Below, in pieces: positions 24,758 to 34,310 of a stretch of DNA of 64,000 nucleotides. How positions within the stretch are numbered: position 1 is the stretch's first letter; each line of letters begins with the position of its first letter. Source of the DNA: Microbacterium sp. cx-55 (GTDB taxonomy: Bacteria; Actinomycetota; Actinomycetes; Actinomycetales; Microbacteriaceae); contig NZ_CP088261.1 of assembly GCF_021117345.1 (NCBI RefSeq), forward strand, positions 1,426,001 to 1,490,000. Reading direction: 5' to 3'. Position numbers and translations under genes: made by a program. Under the pieces are notes generated by a model. The model worked only from the letters and a program-made list of their open reading frames with translations. It was not told where the DNA came from and made no database searches.

Positions 24758-27700
24758 ATGCCTTCCTCGACGCACACACCGCTGTCTTCGTGGCAGTTCG
24801 GGGGTCGGCTCCGGCAGTACCAGGCCGACGTGCTCGCCGAGGTGGGTGTCGACACGGCGGTCGGTCTCGACGGAGGCAGGTCGCTGCACATCGTGGCGCC
24901 GCCCGGGTCGGGCAAGACACTGCTCGGCCTGCTGCTCGCGGCCCGTCGCGGACGCCGGGCGGTCGTGCTCGCGCCGACCGTGACCATCCGGGAGCAGTGG
25001 GCGCGGCAGGCGGTCGCTCTCGCGCCGCATCCGAAAGCGGTGTCGGAAGACCCCCAGCGCCTCGGCGACCTCACGGCGCTGACGTATCAGTCGCTGAGCG
25101 TGCTCGACACGGCCCACCCGTTCGCCGCACTCGCCCGAGCGCGCTGGATCGACGAGCTCGAATCCGACGGTCGCTCTGCCGAAAACGCGAACACGTGGCT
25201 CGACGAGCTCGCCTCCGCTCATGCCGCGGCGTACCGCTCCGGGATCACGCGTCGATCGCGCACCCTCCGTCGGCAGCTCATCCGGGAGGATCCGGACGTG
25301 CTGGCGACAGCGCTGCATCCGAATGCTCTCGCGCTCATCGACCGTCTCGTCACGCACGGGGTCGAGACCATCGTGCTCGACGAGTGCCACCACCTGCTCG
25401 ACCACTGGGCGCTCGTCGTGGCGACCCTCGCGGCGCGTATCCGCGCTGCCGGACGCGAACCGCTGCTGATCGGACTCACCGCGACCCTGCCCTCACCCGA
25501 CGACGCCGACGAGTACGACAACTACACCTCCCTGCTGGGAGAGGTGGATCACGAGGTGCCCGTGCCCGCGGTCGTCCGCGAGGGCAACCTCGCGCCGTTC
25601 CGCGATCTGGTGCGCTTCACCGAGCCGACGGCCGAGGAGCTGCTGTTCCTCAACGCGCACGCTGAGGGGCTGACGGTGCTGCTTCGCCACACGTTCGCGG
25701 GTGACACGGGGGTCGGGTTCCTCCTCGATGCGCTGCAGCCGCAGCCCGCGCCACAGCCGCAGCCCGCGCCGCAGCCCGCGCCAGTGTCGCCGGGCGCGCG
25801 CGGCGACCTCGAACCGCCGGCGCCCCCGCCCCGCGGCGAGGAGACGGATGCGCGACTGGCTGCGGCATTCGCCGCCGACTTCGCGGGGGCGGAGGCTGCC
25901 GCGGCTATGCTCTCGGCGGTTGCGCCGCAGGATCCGCTCGTCGCCCATCTGCCCGACGTCGCGCGCCGGCCGCCCACGACCGACGAGTCGCTGCGGCTGC
26001 TCGCGCGCTTCGCGCTCGATCGGCTGCTGCCCGACCCGACGGCCGCACCGCGGTGGGAACGCATCCGTCGCACCCTCGCCGACTTCGGTTTCGCCCTCAC
26101 CGACCGCGGCGTGCGTCGCACGCGCGACCCCGTCGACACGATGCTCGCCTCGTCGCTGGCGAAGGACTATGCCGCGTGCGACATTCTGCGCATCGAGCGC
26201 TCGGCGCTCGGCGACGATCGCCTGCGGGCGCTGATCGCCACGGACTACGCCGAGCACGGCAACACACAGGGCGGGCTCGTCGGCACGGCGGGTGCGCTCC
26301 GCACCTTCGCCGTGATCTCGGCGGATGCATCGACGGCGGGACTGCGTTCCCTGCTCGTCACGGGTAGCCGCACACGAGTGGCTACCCGGGACGCCGACAT
26401 GCTCATGCGGGCGCTCACAGACCTGCTCGGTGTGCCGGTCGCCGCCGCACCGCTCGTCGATTCGCCACAGGTATCGGAGGTGCACGCCCCCGGTGTCGCA
26501 TCGGCGTCGCTCGTGCGGGCCGCATCCGTGCTGCTGACCCGCGGTGACCTGCACGTGGTGGTGGGCACTCGGGGGCTCTTCGGCGAAGGGTGGGACTGCC
26601 CCGCGGTGAACACGCTGATCGATCTCACGGCCGTCGCGACCGCATCGGCGACGCAGCAACTGCGCGGGCGCACGCTGCGTCTTGACCCGGCGTGGTCGCA
26701 GAAGGTCGCGCACAACTGGACGGTCACGGCCATGCTTCCGCCCGGCTTCGCGCTCTCAGCGGCGCCCGACCTCGCGCGCCTGCACCGCAAGCACGCTCGC
26801 CTCTGGGGGTTAGAGGTCGACGACCCGTCGCGCGTCGTGCGGGGGATCACGGGGGCGTTGTCGTCCACCCGGCGCGAGGGCCTCCGCTCCGGGCTCTCGG
26901 CCGCGCACCTCAACGACCTCCTCGTCATTCCGGCGCGGTCGGCGACGCGGAACGAGTGGCGGATCGGCCAGCCGTACGCGGATGCGGAAGGCGTCAGCAC
27001 CCTCGTCGCCCGACGGCGGTCGACACCCGTGTTCCGAACGAGTGTCGTGTCATCGCGCGCGCTGGGCGGCGCACTCGGCGCACTGGTGGCCGCCGCGGTC
27101 GGGGTCAGCGGCCTGGCCTGGACCGTCATCGAACCGTCGGCGGCGGTCGGCGTCGATGCGCTCGTCCTCGCGGCGGCGGTGTGGTTCGGCGTTCCGGTGT
27201 GGACGTCGTGGCGCGACGCCCGGGTGCTGCGGACCGGCGGTGCGGAGTCGTATCGGCGCATCGGCGCCGTCGTGTGGAACGCCCTTCGCGCGGCGGGGCG
27301 GGTGGCTGACGGTCCCGCCACGGTGCGCGCGGAGACGGGCTCCGCGCCGCCGCCGGGTGACCCGCGGGACGCACCGGCGCTTGCCGTCCTCGACGCCATC
27401 AGCGTGTGGGTGACGGATGCTGCGCTGCCCGACCAGCGGACGTTCGCCGATGCGCTCGGTGAACTCTTCGGCCCGGTGCGCACGCCGCGATTCTTGCTCG
27501 AGACCGGTCGCGGAGGCAGGTCATGGCTCGTGCGGACGGTGCTTCGAGGCCATGGTCCCGCCCACTTCCTGGCGGTACCGACGGCGATCGGCCGGCGCCG
27601 AGCGGATGCCGAGACATTCGCCCGCGCCTGGAACAGGGAGGTCGGCCCGGTCCTGCTTCACGCGATGGACGACCCCGCCCGGCTCGCCGTGCTGGCGCGC

Positions 27701-27796
27701 GCGCGGAGAGCGGGCGGTGGCGCACCGAGTGGTCTGCGCGATGCCGTGCGCGACGACGTGGTGTCCGCCGTCGTCGTGCGGGAGGAGTGGCGCTGA
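24758..27796 (+). CDS. SF2 DEAD/DEAH-box helicase with C-terminal transmembrane hairpin
   Basis: A 1012-aa protein. Motif I is APPGSGKT (47-54, K53), Ia VVLAPTVTIREQW, II DECHH (208-212), III LTATLP (240-245); the second RecA domain has VVVGTRGLFGEGWDCPAVNT (motif V) and ATQQLRGRTLRLD (motif VI). A Pro/Gln-rich linker (327-342) splits the core from an insert of about 110 residues. Unusually, two TM segments follow near residues 769-790 and 797-815, then about 190 residues of cytosolic-looking alpha/beta sequence with PRFLLETGRGGRSWLVRTVL. This suggests a membrane-tethered helicase, possibly defensive or involved in DNA uptake or export. ATG 24758 follows TAGGCT (24746-24751) by 6 nt. No close homologue is known to me. 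Confidence 0.85.
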   Translation: MPSSTHTPLSSWQFGGRLRQYQADVLAEVGVDTAVGLDGGRSLHIVAPPGSGKTLLGLLLAARRGRRAVVLAPTVTIREQWARQAVALAPHPKAVSEDPQRLGDLTALTYQSLSVLDTAHPFAALARARWIDELESDGRSAENANTWLDELASAHAAAYRSGITRRSRTLRRQLIREDPDVLATALHPNALALIDRLVTHGVETIVLDECHHLLDHWALVVATLAARIRAAGREPLLIGLTATLPSPDDADEYDNYTSLLGEVDHEVPVPAVVREGNLAPFRDLVRFTEPTAEELLFLNAHAEGLTVLLRHTFAGDTGVGFLLDALQPQPAPQPQPAPQPAPVSPGARGDLEPPAPPPRGEETDARLAAAFAADFAGAEAAAAMLSAVAPQDPLVAHLPDVARRPPTTDESLRLLARFALDRLLPDPTAAPRWERIRRTLADFGFALTDRGVRRTRDPVDTMLASSLAKDYAACDILRIERSALGDDRLRALIATDYAEHGNTQGGLVGTAGALRTFAVISADASTAGLRSLLVTGSRTRVATRDADMLMRALTDLLGVPVAAAPLVDSPQVSEVHAPGVASASLVRAASVLLTRGDLHVVVGTRGLFGEGWDCPAVNTLIDLTAVATASATQQLRGRTLRLDPAWSQKVAHNWTVTAMLPPGFALSAAPDLARLHRKHARLWGLEVDDPSRVVRGITGALSSTRREGLRSGLSAAHLNDLLVIPARSATRNEWRIGQPYADAEGVSTLVARRRSTPVFRTSVVSSRALGGALGALVAAAVGVSGLAWTVIEPSAAVGVDALVLAAAVWFGVPVWTSWRDARVLRTGGAESYRRIGAVVWNALRAAGRVADGPATVRAETGSAPPPGDPRDAPALAVLDAISVWVTDAALPDQRTFADALGELFGPVRTPRFLLETGRGGRSWLVRTVLRGHGPAHFLAVPTAIGRRRADAETFARAWNREVGPVLLHAMDDPARLAVLARARRAGGGAPSGLRDAVRDDVVSAVVVREEWR
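25736..25783 (+). repeat. In-frame tandem repeat encoding a Gln-Pro-Ala-Pro linker
   Basis: Two 18-bp units (25736-25753, 25754-25771) and a 12-bp partial unit (25772-25783) encode QPQPAP, QPQPAP and QPAP in the helicase linker. Repeat-number variation would change linker length without breaking the frame. Confidence 0.8.
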
Positions 27797-27902
27797 CATC
27801 GCGTCGCGTCCTGTCCTCCCCAGTCATCCGCAGCCGGCGAGACGTGCACAGATGCGCGTGCGGGCGGGTGCGGCCCCGGCAGCGGCGACGAAAGTGGAGC
27901 GC

Positions 27903-28364
27903 ATGACCGAACCCACTGTGCGCTTCGAGCGCGACCACGCCTTCGCCTCCGACGTCGACCTCGAGGAGATGATCGCGGACCTGCTTCACGGGGCGAATCG
28001 GCGCCAGCTCTGGATGCTGTTCCTCGGTGAGGACGACGTGCTGCTCGACCCGATCGTGCCGTGCGACGACTACCCCGACGACCCGGCACTCACCGCCCGC
28101 ACCGACGATCTCGGCACCGTAACGTTCCCGACGATCCTGGCGCACCGCGTTGCGAGCTTGCGGGAGCTCATCGGCTTCGCCTCGGTGGTTCTCGTCTGGG
28201 AGCGCCGAGGGTCGGATCTCCTCACGCCGACCGATATCGCGTGGTCCCGAGCGATGGCCGAGTCCGCGGCGGACGTCGGTGTGGACCTGCGCGTGCAGTT
28301 CGTGCTGCACGACCGAGGGGTGCGGCAGATCACTCCGGTCGACGACGGCGCCGCGGCGGCCTAG
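27903..28364 (+). CDS. Hypothetical protein
   Basis: A 153-aa soluble protein of unrecognised family. It has a compact alpha/beta pattern: LEEMIADLLHGANRRQLWML, FLGEDDVLLDPIVPCDDYPD, VLVWERRGSDLLTPTDIAWS and LRVQFVLHDRGVRQITPVDD. The alternation of FLGEDD, VLVWE and VQFVLHD strands with helices is reminiscent of small actinobacterial proteins of unknown function that sit beside repair genes. ATG 27903 is used. It is 106 nt downstream of the helicase, on the same strand; its last 35 nt overlap the convergent GH3 gene. Confidence 0.7.
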   Translation: MTEPTVRFERDHAFASDVDLEEMIADLLHGANRRQLWMLFLGEDDVLLDPIVPCDDYPDDPALTARTDDLGTVTFPTILAHRVASLRELIGFASVVLVWERRGSDLLTPTDIAWSRAMAESAADVGVDLRVQFVLHDRGVRQITPVDDGAAAA

Positions 28365-30864
28365 TGCGGCGAATCCGCTCGATTCCGGCCGATCGTTCGA
28401 AGGCGTCGCGGGTGATGCGCTCGATTCGGCGACCCGACGCGAGTGCCCCCACGAGATGACGCAGACCGCGGAACACGCGGCCGTTCGCGACCTCGAGTAC
28501 CGCATCCGTTACCGGGCGCGTTGCCGACGTCATCTTGTGGAGGGTGCGGAACGGCGCGTAGTAGATGAACTGCGTCTCGAGATCCGGATGCGCCGCCGCA
28601 TCCGCCCGCCGTTTGCGCCGCTCGAGGAAGCCGAATGCGAATCGCACCAGCCGGCTCGGCGACTGTCCGAGACGATCGATGGGCGTGTTGACCCGGAACA
28701 GCGGCACCGCCCATCCGTCATCCGGGAGATCGCGACCCAGCAGTGCGCGGAACGCGGCGTCGGGCACGTCACGCACGTCGCCTCGTGCGTAGACCGCCAG
28801 AGCGGGGTCGGGGGTGCCCGCGGGCACGGTGCCCGCGACGTGGATCGTGGCCGACAGTGGCAGGTCGGCGCTGTTCGGACCCACGAGAACCTCGTACTCG
28901 CCCTGCTCGATCTCCCAGCGTCCCGAGCGGACGTCGAAGAAGCGGAAGGTTCGCGCACCGAACGGCACCGTGACCGTGCGGCGTTCCCCCGGTGCGACGC
29001 GGATCTTCGACCACCCCTTGAGCTCTCGATCCGGGCGGTACACCGCGCTCGAACCGGTGCGGCGTACGTACAGCTGGGGAACGTCGGCGCCTGCGGCCGC
29101 GCCGACGTTGGTGACGGTGAACGTCGCGCCGTCCACGTCGACGGTGAGATCGGCGTAGGCGAACCGCGTGTAGCCGAGCCCGAAACCGAACGGGAATGCC
29201 GGTGCCACGCCCGCGCTCGTGTGAAAGCGATACCGCGCGAAGAGGCCCTCGCGATACTCCGCCGTGCGGCCCTGGGCGGGATAGCCGCTCGACGTCGGAT
29301 CGTCGGCGGCGCTCACCGGCATCGTCTCCGCGAGCCGGCCCCCGGGTTCGACGGTTCCGGTGAGGACGTCCCAGATCGCCTCGGCGCCCGCCTGGCCGCC
29401 GAGGTAGCCGTGCACGAGCGCCGTCGTCAGATGCAGCCACGGGGTTTCGATCGGGCCGCCGCCGGACAACACGACGACCACCGGAGTACCCGTCGCCGCG
29501 ACGGCCCGCAGCGCGTCCACCTGCGCTGCGGGGAGATGCAGATGGGGGCGGTCGATACCCTCGGATTCGTCCGCATCCGGCAAGCCGAGTGCGACGACGG
29601 CCACATCCGCGGTCGCGGCCGCACGCCCCGCCGCGGCCGTCAGCGCCGCATCGGGCCGTCCGTCGAGCGCGAACCCGGGAGCGTACGCGACGAGTTCGAG
29701 ACCCGCATCCGCGATGGAGCTCAGCAGGGTGGTCAGTCGAGTGGGGTTCACGATCGACGACCCGGCACCCTGATACCGCGGGTGCTCGGCGAATGCGCCG
29801 ATCAGCGCCACCCGGGCTCCCGGCGCCAGCGGCAGGATCGTGGACTCGTTCCGCAGGAGCACCGCACTCTCGGCGGCGGCGCGGCGGGCGAGACGGTGGT
29901 GCGCCTCGGTGTGGTTGCCCGGCATCGGTCGCGCCTCGGCGGTAACCCGCCGGACGAGCGTGAGCAGTTCGTTCACCCGTGCGTCGAGATGCGCCTCGTC
30001 CAGCCGCCCGGTCTGAATGGCGCGCACGATCTCGCGCGCGGATTCGAAGCCGGGGGAGGGCATCTCCAATGTGCCGCCGGCGGCGATCGACGCGGCCGGG
30101 CCGTCTGCACCGCCCCAGTCCGAGATCACCGCGCCGTCGAAGCCCCACTCCTCGCGCAGGATATCGGTGAGCAGATGCCGATTCTGGTGCGCGTACGTTC
30201 CGTTCACGAGGTTGTAGGACGACATCAGCGCCCACGGTGCGGCCTCCGTCACGACGATCTCGAACGCGGTCAGGTACAGCTCGCGAAGGGTCCGCTCGTC
30301 GATCACAGAGTCCGACACGAGTCGCCGAAGCTCTTGGTTGTTCGCCGCGAAATGCTTGGGAGTCGCCGCGACACCCTGCGACTGGATGCCGCGAACGTAG
30401 GCCGCGGCGAGTCGCCCGGCGAGTTCGGGGTCTTCGGAGAGGTACTCGAAGTTGCGCCCGCCGCGCGGGTTCCGCTTGATGTTGAGGCCCGGGCCGAGCA
30501 GCACGTGCACCCCTCGCGCGGTCGCTTCCTGCCCCAGAGCGATGCCGATCTCCGCGGCGAGCTCCTCGTCCCAGCTGTTCGCGATCGTCGCGGCCGGCGG
30601 AAAGCAGACGGCGGGCTCGCTCCCGCCAAGACCGAGATGGTCTGCGTCTCCCGGCTGCTTACGGATGCCGTGCGGGCCGTCCGACAGCCAGATCTGCGGA
30701 ACCCCGAGCCGCGGAATCGGCCGGGTCTGCCACACGTTCGCGCCGCTCACCAGGGCGGCCTTCTCGATCAACCGGAGGTCGGCGGCAGTCGGCGGCATGG
30801 GGGCCTTTCGGGCGTAGGCGGGGCGGCCCGCATCCGTCGCCATCGCGGACATGGAGGCCGTCAT
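28330..30864 (-). CDS. Glycoside hydrolase family 3 beta-glucosidase-like enzyme
   Basis: An 844-aa cytosolic glycosidase (no signal peptide). The (beta/alpha)8 domain has LSDGPHGIRK, LLGPGLNIKRNPRGGRNFEY, the KHFAANNQE block (170-178) and the nucleophile D249 in VISDWGG. The second alpha/beta domain contains GAFAEHPRYQGAGSS and GLPDADESEGIDR, and a fibronectin-III-like domain follows (VTNVGAAAGADVPQLYV). A C-terminal extension of about 120 residues after that domain is unusual. It probably hydrolyses beta-glucosides or related disaccharides imported by the MFS transporter, whose stop overlaps its ATG by 4 nt. The 3' end overlaps the convergent gene by 35 nt. Confidence 0.93.
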   Translation of the reverse strand: MTASMSAMATDAGRPAYARKAPMPPTAADLRLIEKAALVSGANVWQTRPIPRLGVPQIWLSDGPHGIRKQPGDADHLGLGGSEPAVCFPPAATIANSWDEELAAEIGIALGQEATARGVHVLLGPGLNIKRNPRGGRNFEYLSEDPELAGRLAAAYVRGIQSQGVAATPKHFAANNQELRRLVSDSVIDERTLRELYLTAFEIVVTEAAPWALMSSYNLVNGTYAHQNRHLLTDILREEWGFDGAVISDWGGADGPAASIAAGGTLEMPSPGFESAREIVRAIQTGRLDEAHLDARVNELLTLVRRVTAEARPMPGNHTEAHHRLARRAAAESAVLLRNESTILPLAPGARVALIGAFAEHPRYQGAGSSIVNPTRLTTLLSSIADAGLELVAYAPGFALDGRPDAALTAAAGRAAATADVAVVALGLPDADESEGIDRPHLHLPAAQVDALRAVAATGTPVVVVLSGGGPIETPWLHLTTALVHGYLGGQAGAEAIWDVLTGTVEPGGRLAETMPVSAADDPTSSGYPAQGRTAEYREGLFARYRFHTSAGVAPAFPFGFGLGYTRFAYADLTVDVDGATFTVTNVGAAAGADVPQLYVRRTGSSAVYRPDRELKGWSKIRVAPGERRTVTVPFGARTFRFFDVRSGRWEIEQGEYEVLVGPNSADLPLSATIHVAGTVPAGTPDPALAVYARGDVRDVPDAAFRALLGRDLPDDGWAVPLFRVNTPIDRLGQSPSRLVRFAFGFLERRKRRADAAAHPDLETQFIYYAPFRTLHKMTSATRPVTDAVLEVANGRVFRGLRHLVGALASGRRIERITRDAFERSAGIERIRRTRPPRRRRRPE

Positions 30865-32090
30865 CGGATCCTGCCCAGAAACGGCAGCACGAACAAGGCC
30901 AGCAGTGCGACGACCGCGGTGGCCGCGTACAGCGCCGGGTAGCCGCCCAGGCTCGTCACGACGGGCGCGGCGATGACTGGCGCGAGAACCTGCGGCAGGG
31001 TGCTCGCGATGTTCGCGACACCGAGCAGTGTCGCGCGCGTGCGCGGGTCGGGCAGGGCATCGGTCACGATCGCGACGTCGACGGCGAGGAAGAGTCCGTA
31101 ACCGACGCCCAGTACCAGCACCGCGGTCACGATGAGCGGTACGTCGACGGCGAAGGCCATCAGCACGGCGCCGACGGCGAGGACGATCGCCGCGCCGGCG
31201 GCGACTCCGCGTCGACGGCGGAGCCGGTCGGAGAGCGCGCCACCCACGCCCGCCGCAATGCCGGCGACCACCACGTAGCACGCGGTGAGCACGAGGATCC
31301 ACGTGCCGGGGTCGTCGATCTGGGCTCGATCCGAGAGGAAGTAGTACAGATACAGCAATCCGAGCGCGCTGACGAGGTTCAAGAGGAACCGCAGGCCGAA
31401 GGCGGCGACGAACGTCCGGTCGACGCGCAAGCCGCGCCGCGTCGGCGCCGCCGCAGCGCCCGTGGCGAGAGGTTCCGCTGCGGCGTCGGGCACACCGGGG
31501 CGCGTGATCAGGATCGGCAGCACCAGCAACGGCACCGCGACGGCGATCGCGATGTAGCCGAGCGCGCCCTCGCCGAGTGCGACGGCGAGCGCCGTGCCGA
31601 CGATGGTTCCGGTGAGCTGCGCGATGCCGAAGAGCGACCCGACCAGCCCGCGCCGCTGTTCGGGCACCCGGTCAGCGATCAGCGCGGCCAGTACCGCGAA
31701 TGGTCCGTTCAGACCCACCTGTGTCAGCACCCAGCCGAGCACCATCATGGGCGGGGATGCGGCGGCCGCCAGCACCAGGAGACCGGCGACTCCGACGCCG
31801 AGCCCGATCAGGAGCACGGGCGCGCGACTGCCCGTGCGGGCGCGGAGTCGATCGGAGAGCACGCCCCACAGCGGATTCGCGATCATCGACGCCGCCGCAC
31901 CCGCGCCGGTGACGAGAGCCAGCAGCCCCTCTTTGCCGCCGTCGACGGCGATCAGCGCGGACTGCGCCGGCAGAAGAATCTGGATGGGCCCGAACCAGCC
32001 GACCGCAACCCCGACGGTCGCCGTGACGAGGGCGGCGATCCACCCTCGCCGCGGGCCCGCGGTGACGTCCTCGTGCGTTCCCGTCACCAT
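30861..32090 (-). CDS. MFS transporter
   Basis: A 409-aa major facilitator with about 12 TM helices. The loop between TM2 and TM3 carries the family motif GVLSDRLRARTGSRAP; its repeat in the second half is GALSDRLRRRRG. The overall look matches the glycoside/pentoside/sugar-cation symporter-like branch, which fits the coupled GH3 enzyme. ATG 32090 is chosen because GGGAGG lies 6 nt upstream; an in-frame GTG/ATG at 32108 is less well placed. It starts 7 nt inside the secreted hydrolase gene and ends with an ATGA overlap into the GH3 gene, forming one operon of three genes. Confidence 0.92.
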   Translation of the reverse strand: MVTGTHEDVTAGPRRGWIAALVTATVGVAVGWFGPIQILLPAQSALIAVDGGKEGLLALVTGAGAAASMIANPLWGVLSDRLRARTGSRAPVLLIGLGVGVAGLLVLAAAASPPMMVLGWVLTQVGLNGPFAVLAALIADRVPEQRRGLVGSLFGIAQLTGTIVGTALAVALGEGALGYIAIAVAVPLLVLPILITRPGVPDAAAEPLATGAAAAPTRRGLRVDRTFVAAFGLRFLLNLVSALGLLYLYYFLSDRAQIDDPGTWILVLTACYVVVAGIAAGVGGALSDRLRRRRGVAAGAAIVLAVGAVLMAFAVDVPLIVTAVLVLGVGYGLFLAVDVAIVTDALPDPRTRATLLGVANIASTLPQVLAPVIAAPVVTSLGGYPALYAATAVVALLALFVLPFLGRIR

Positions 32091-34141
32091 GCGAGCGACG
32101 CCTCCCACATCTGCACGTACTCCTCAGCGCCGTTCATCAACTGCTCCTTCAGCTCGGCGCCGTCGGCCCCCGCCGTGCGGATGATGTCGGCGACCCAGTC
32201 GGCGTAGAGGCCGTACTGCGCGACTCCATCGGCGTTCAGATCCCACGTGCGCTGCCCGAACACCTGGCGATCGAAGACGGCACCGTTGGGAGCCGTGAAC
32301 GGATACCCGAGCGGATCGGACGTTGCATCGAGCCGTGCACCGGGTTGCGCGGCCAATCCGTTCACGTCGGAGCTGTACCCGTACGACGTGAGCACGCCGC
32401 TTCCCGCGGCGGTCGTGTTGGCATTCCACTCGGAGAGGAAGTCGGGCTCGCCGTTTCCGGCATCGGATGCGGCGTACGCGTAGCCCGCCACGAAGCCGCC
32501 ATCCTGCGCGACCCGTGCCGTCAGCGAGCGGTCCGACCAGGTGTGCACCGCCGCCAGACCGCGGTAGCCCGCGTCCTCGGCGATGTCGAGCACCGCCTGC
32601 GCCGTGGCGACGCCCATGTGATCGACGTGGATGATCATGCCGCGGTCCATCATCTGCTCGATGAGGTACTCCCCGAGCTCGGTGAGTCCTCGTACGTTGC
32701 AGATCGGGCCCGTCGGGTACACGGGCAGCACGGCCCCGGCAGCCGACCCGGATGCGGCAGCCAGAAGCGCGGCGATCCCGTCGTTCGTGATCGGCTGCGT
32801 GTTGTCGGCCGGCCCCGTGCAGCTCTGCGCCATCCAGAAGTGGCCGGTGCTGAGGTAATTGCCGACGTTGAGCGCGACTCCGGTCACGCCGGCATCGAAC
32901 CGCGTGCCGCCGAACGCGTTGTCGAACTTGTGCACCGGGTAGAGCCCGCTGACCCCCATGGTCTCGAGCTCATCGAGCCCCGCGTCGACATCGGCCTCGT
33001 CGCACTGCGCGACCCCGTCTATCTCGCGGCATCCGAATGGTTCGGAGATCTCGACGCCGATCGTGACGGCGAGCTTTCCCTCGGCCGCGATCTCGCGCAC
33101 CTGCGCGGGAGTCGTGGCGATCCGGAACCACCCCTCACCGACGCCGCCGGACTGGGCGTCGATGTAGTCCTGCATCTCGTGCAACAGGTCGGCCTGCGCG
33201 CGAATCTGCTCCATCTCGTCGCAGCTGGTGACGCGGGTGGGGTACAGCTCGCAGATCACCCGGTTTCCGACCAGGAGCGCGTTGAATACGCGCAGCCCGC
33301 CCTGCCAGGCTCGTTCGATTCCGCCGTAGTACGCCTGCTCGTGAAGCAGGCTCGTGGGAGTGGGCCAGTCGGTGAACGTCGGCCAGCCGTCATCGCCGCC
33401 CAAGGGATCCGTTCCGCCGATGATGGCTTCGAACAGCGCCCCCGCTCCCGCGGCGTGCGAGGGGCACCCGGCGAGGGCGTCCTCGATCCCGCCCTCCGCG
33501 AACGGGGCGCCGCAGATCAGCTCGCCCCCGAACGCCGCGCTCGCAGCGGGGTGCGCGTGCGCGTCGATCAGGCCATTGATCGTGCCATCGGCGTTGACCG
33601 CGGATTCGGTCGGGCCGCTGATCACACCGGTTGTCGCGGCGGCAGGCTGGGCGCAACCGGATGCGGGAACGAGAGCGAAGGAGGCATCCGATGTCGTCAA
33701 CTGCCCCGACCGACTCCCGATCAGCGCACCGGTCAGGGTCGAACGGATGCGGTACCCGTTGGCGCCGACCGAGATCGTCCAGTCTGCGCGATCGCCGTAC
33801 TCGGTGCCGGCCCATACCCAGTTCGCGACGCTCAGATACAGAATCGCCCCCGTCGAGTCGTAGAGGCGGTACCGACCGAGGTCCGTGGCCTCGACCGCGA
33901 AGGGCTCTGCCGTGGCGACGGTACCGCGCGTGCCGTAGCCGACGCTCTCCCGGGTGAGGTAGTTCGACGGTCCGGCGGTCGTCCCGGTCGTGGTCACGCG
34001 AAGGGTGACGCATCGACCGTCCAGGTCGTTCGCGGGCGTCTCTGCGGTGGCGATGCTGGCCTGGGCGGGAATCAGGGTGAAGAGAAGAGCGAGGGTGGCG
34101 GTGAGGGCGATGGGCAAGGTGCGGCGTACTCGGATCGTCAT
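32084..34141 (-). CDS. Secreted metal-dependent hydrolase (amidohydrolase/M19 dipeptidase-like)
   Basis: A 685-aa exported protein. A Sec signal peptide (RVRRTLPIALTATLALLFTL, cleavage after AQASIATA near residue 33) is followed by a beta-trefoil-like or carbohydrate-binding-like N-domain (about 40-165) and a TIM-barrel domain. Metal-binding candidates are DAHAHP (193-198), VTIGVEIS (359-366), H404 (YPVHKFDN) and the pair in IIHVDHMG (503-510). Those resemble membrane dipeptidase/amidohydrolase centres. The natural substrate is unknown. GAGGAG lies 6 nt before ATG 34141. It heads the MFS-GH3 operon, so it may release a glycoconjugate fragment for uptake (inference). Confidence 0.8.
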   Translation of the reverse strand: MTIRVRRTLPIALTATLALLFTLIPAQASIATAETPANDLDGRCVTLRVTTTGTTAGPSNYLTRESVGYGTRGTVATAEPFAVEATDLGRYRLYDSTGAILYLSVANWVWAGTEYGDRADWTISVGANGYRIRSTLTGALIGSRSGQLTTSDASFALVPASGCAQPAAATTGVISGPTESAVNADGTINGLIDAHAHPAASAAFGGELICGAPFAEGGIEDALAGCPSHAAGAGALFEAIIGGTDPLGGDDGWPTFTDWPTPTSLLHEQAYYGGIERAWQGGLRVFNALLVGNRVICELYPTRVTSCDEMEQIRAQADLLHEMQDYIDAQSGGVGEGWFRIATTPAQVREIAAEGKLAVTIGVEISEPFGCREIDGVAQCDEADVDAGLDELETMGVSGLYPVHKFDNAFGGTRFDAGVTGVALNVGNYLSTGHFWMAQSCTGPADNTQPITNDGIAALLAAASGSAAGAVLPVYPTGPICNVRGLTELGEYLIEQMMDRGMIIHVDHMGVATAQAVLDIAEDAGYRGLAAVHTWSDRSLTARVAQDGGFVAGYAYAASDAGNGEPDFLSEWNANTTAAGSGVLTSYGYSSDVNGLAAQPGARLDATSDPLGYPFTAPNGAVFDRQVFGQRTWDLNADGVAQYGLYADWVADIIRTAGADGAELKEQLMNGAEEYVQMWEASLAW

Positions 34142-34276
34142 GGCGACTCCTCTGAGGGGTGCTACGGACTGTGGATGCGGGGGAGCAGACGGTGCATGGT
34201 GTGGATCTCTGGTGTGTCGAGTGGAGCGGGTGGGGCACGAGCCCGGGGGCGCGTGGCGAAACGGGTCGAGGGAAGA

Positions 34277-34304
34277 GGGCGCCTCCGTCGCCGCGGAGGC
34301 GCCC
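34277..34304 (-). terminator. Hairpin downstream of the TetR gene
   Basis: A perfect 11-bp stem (34277-34287 with 34294-34304, arm GGGCGCCTCCG) around a 6-nt loop. It begins 7 nt after the stop of the minus-strand TetR gene and is followed in that direction by TCTTCCCTC. It probably separates the regulator transcript from the operon that follows. Confidence 0.7.
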
Positions 34305-34310
34305 CGGAGG

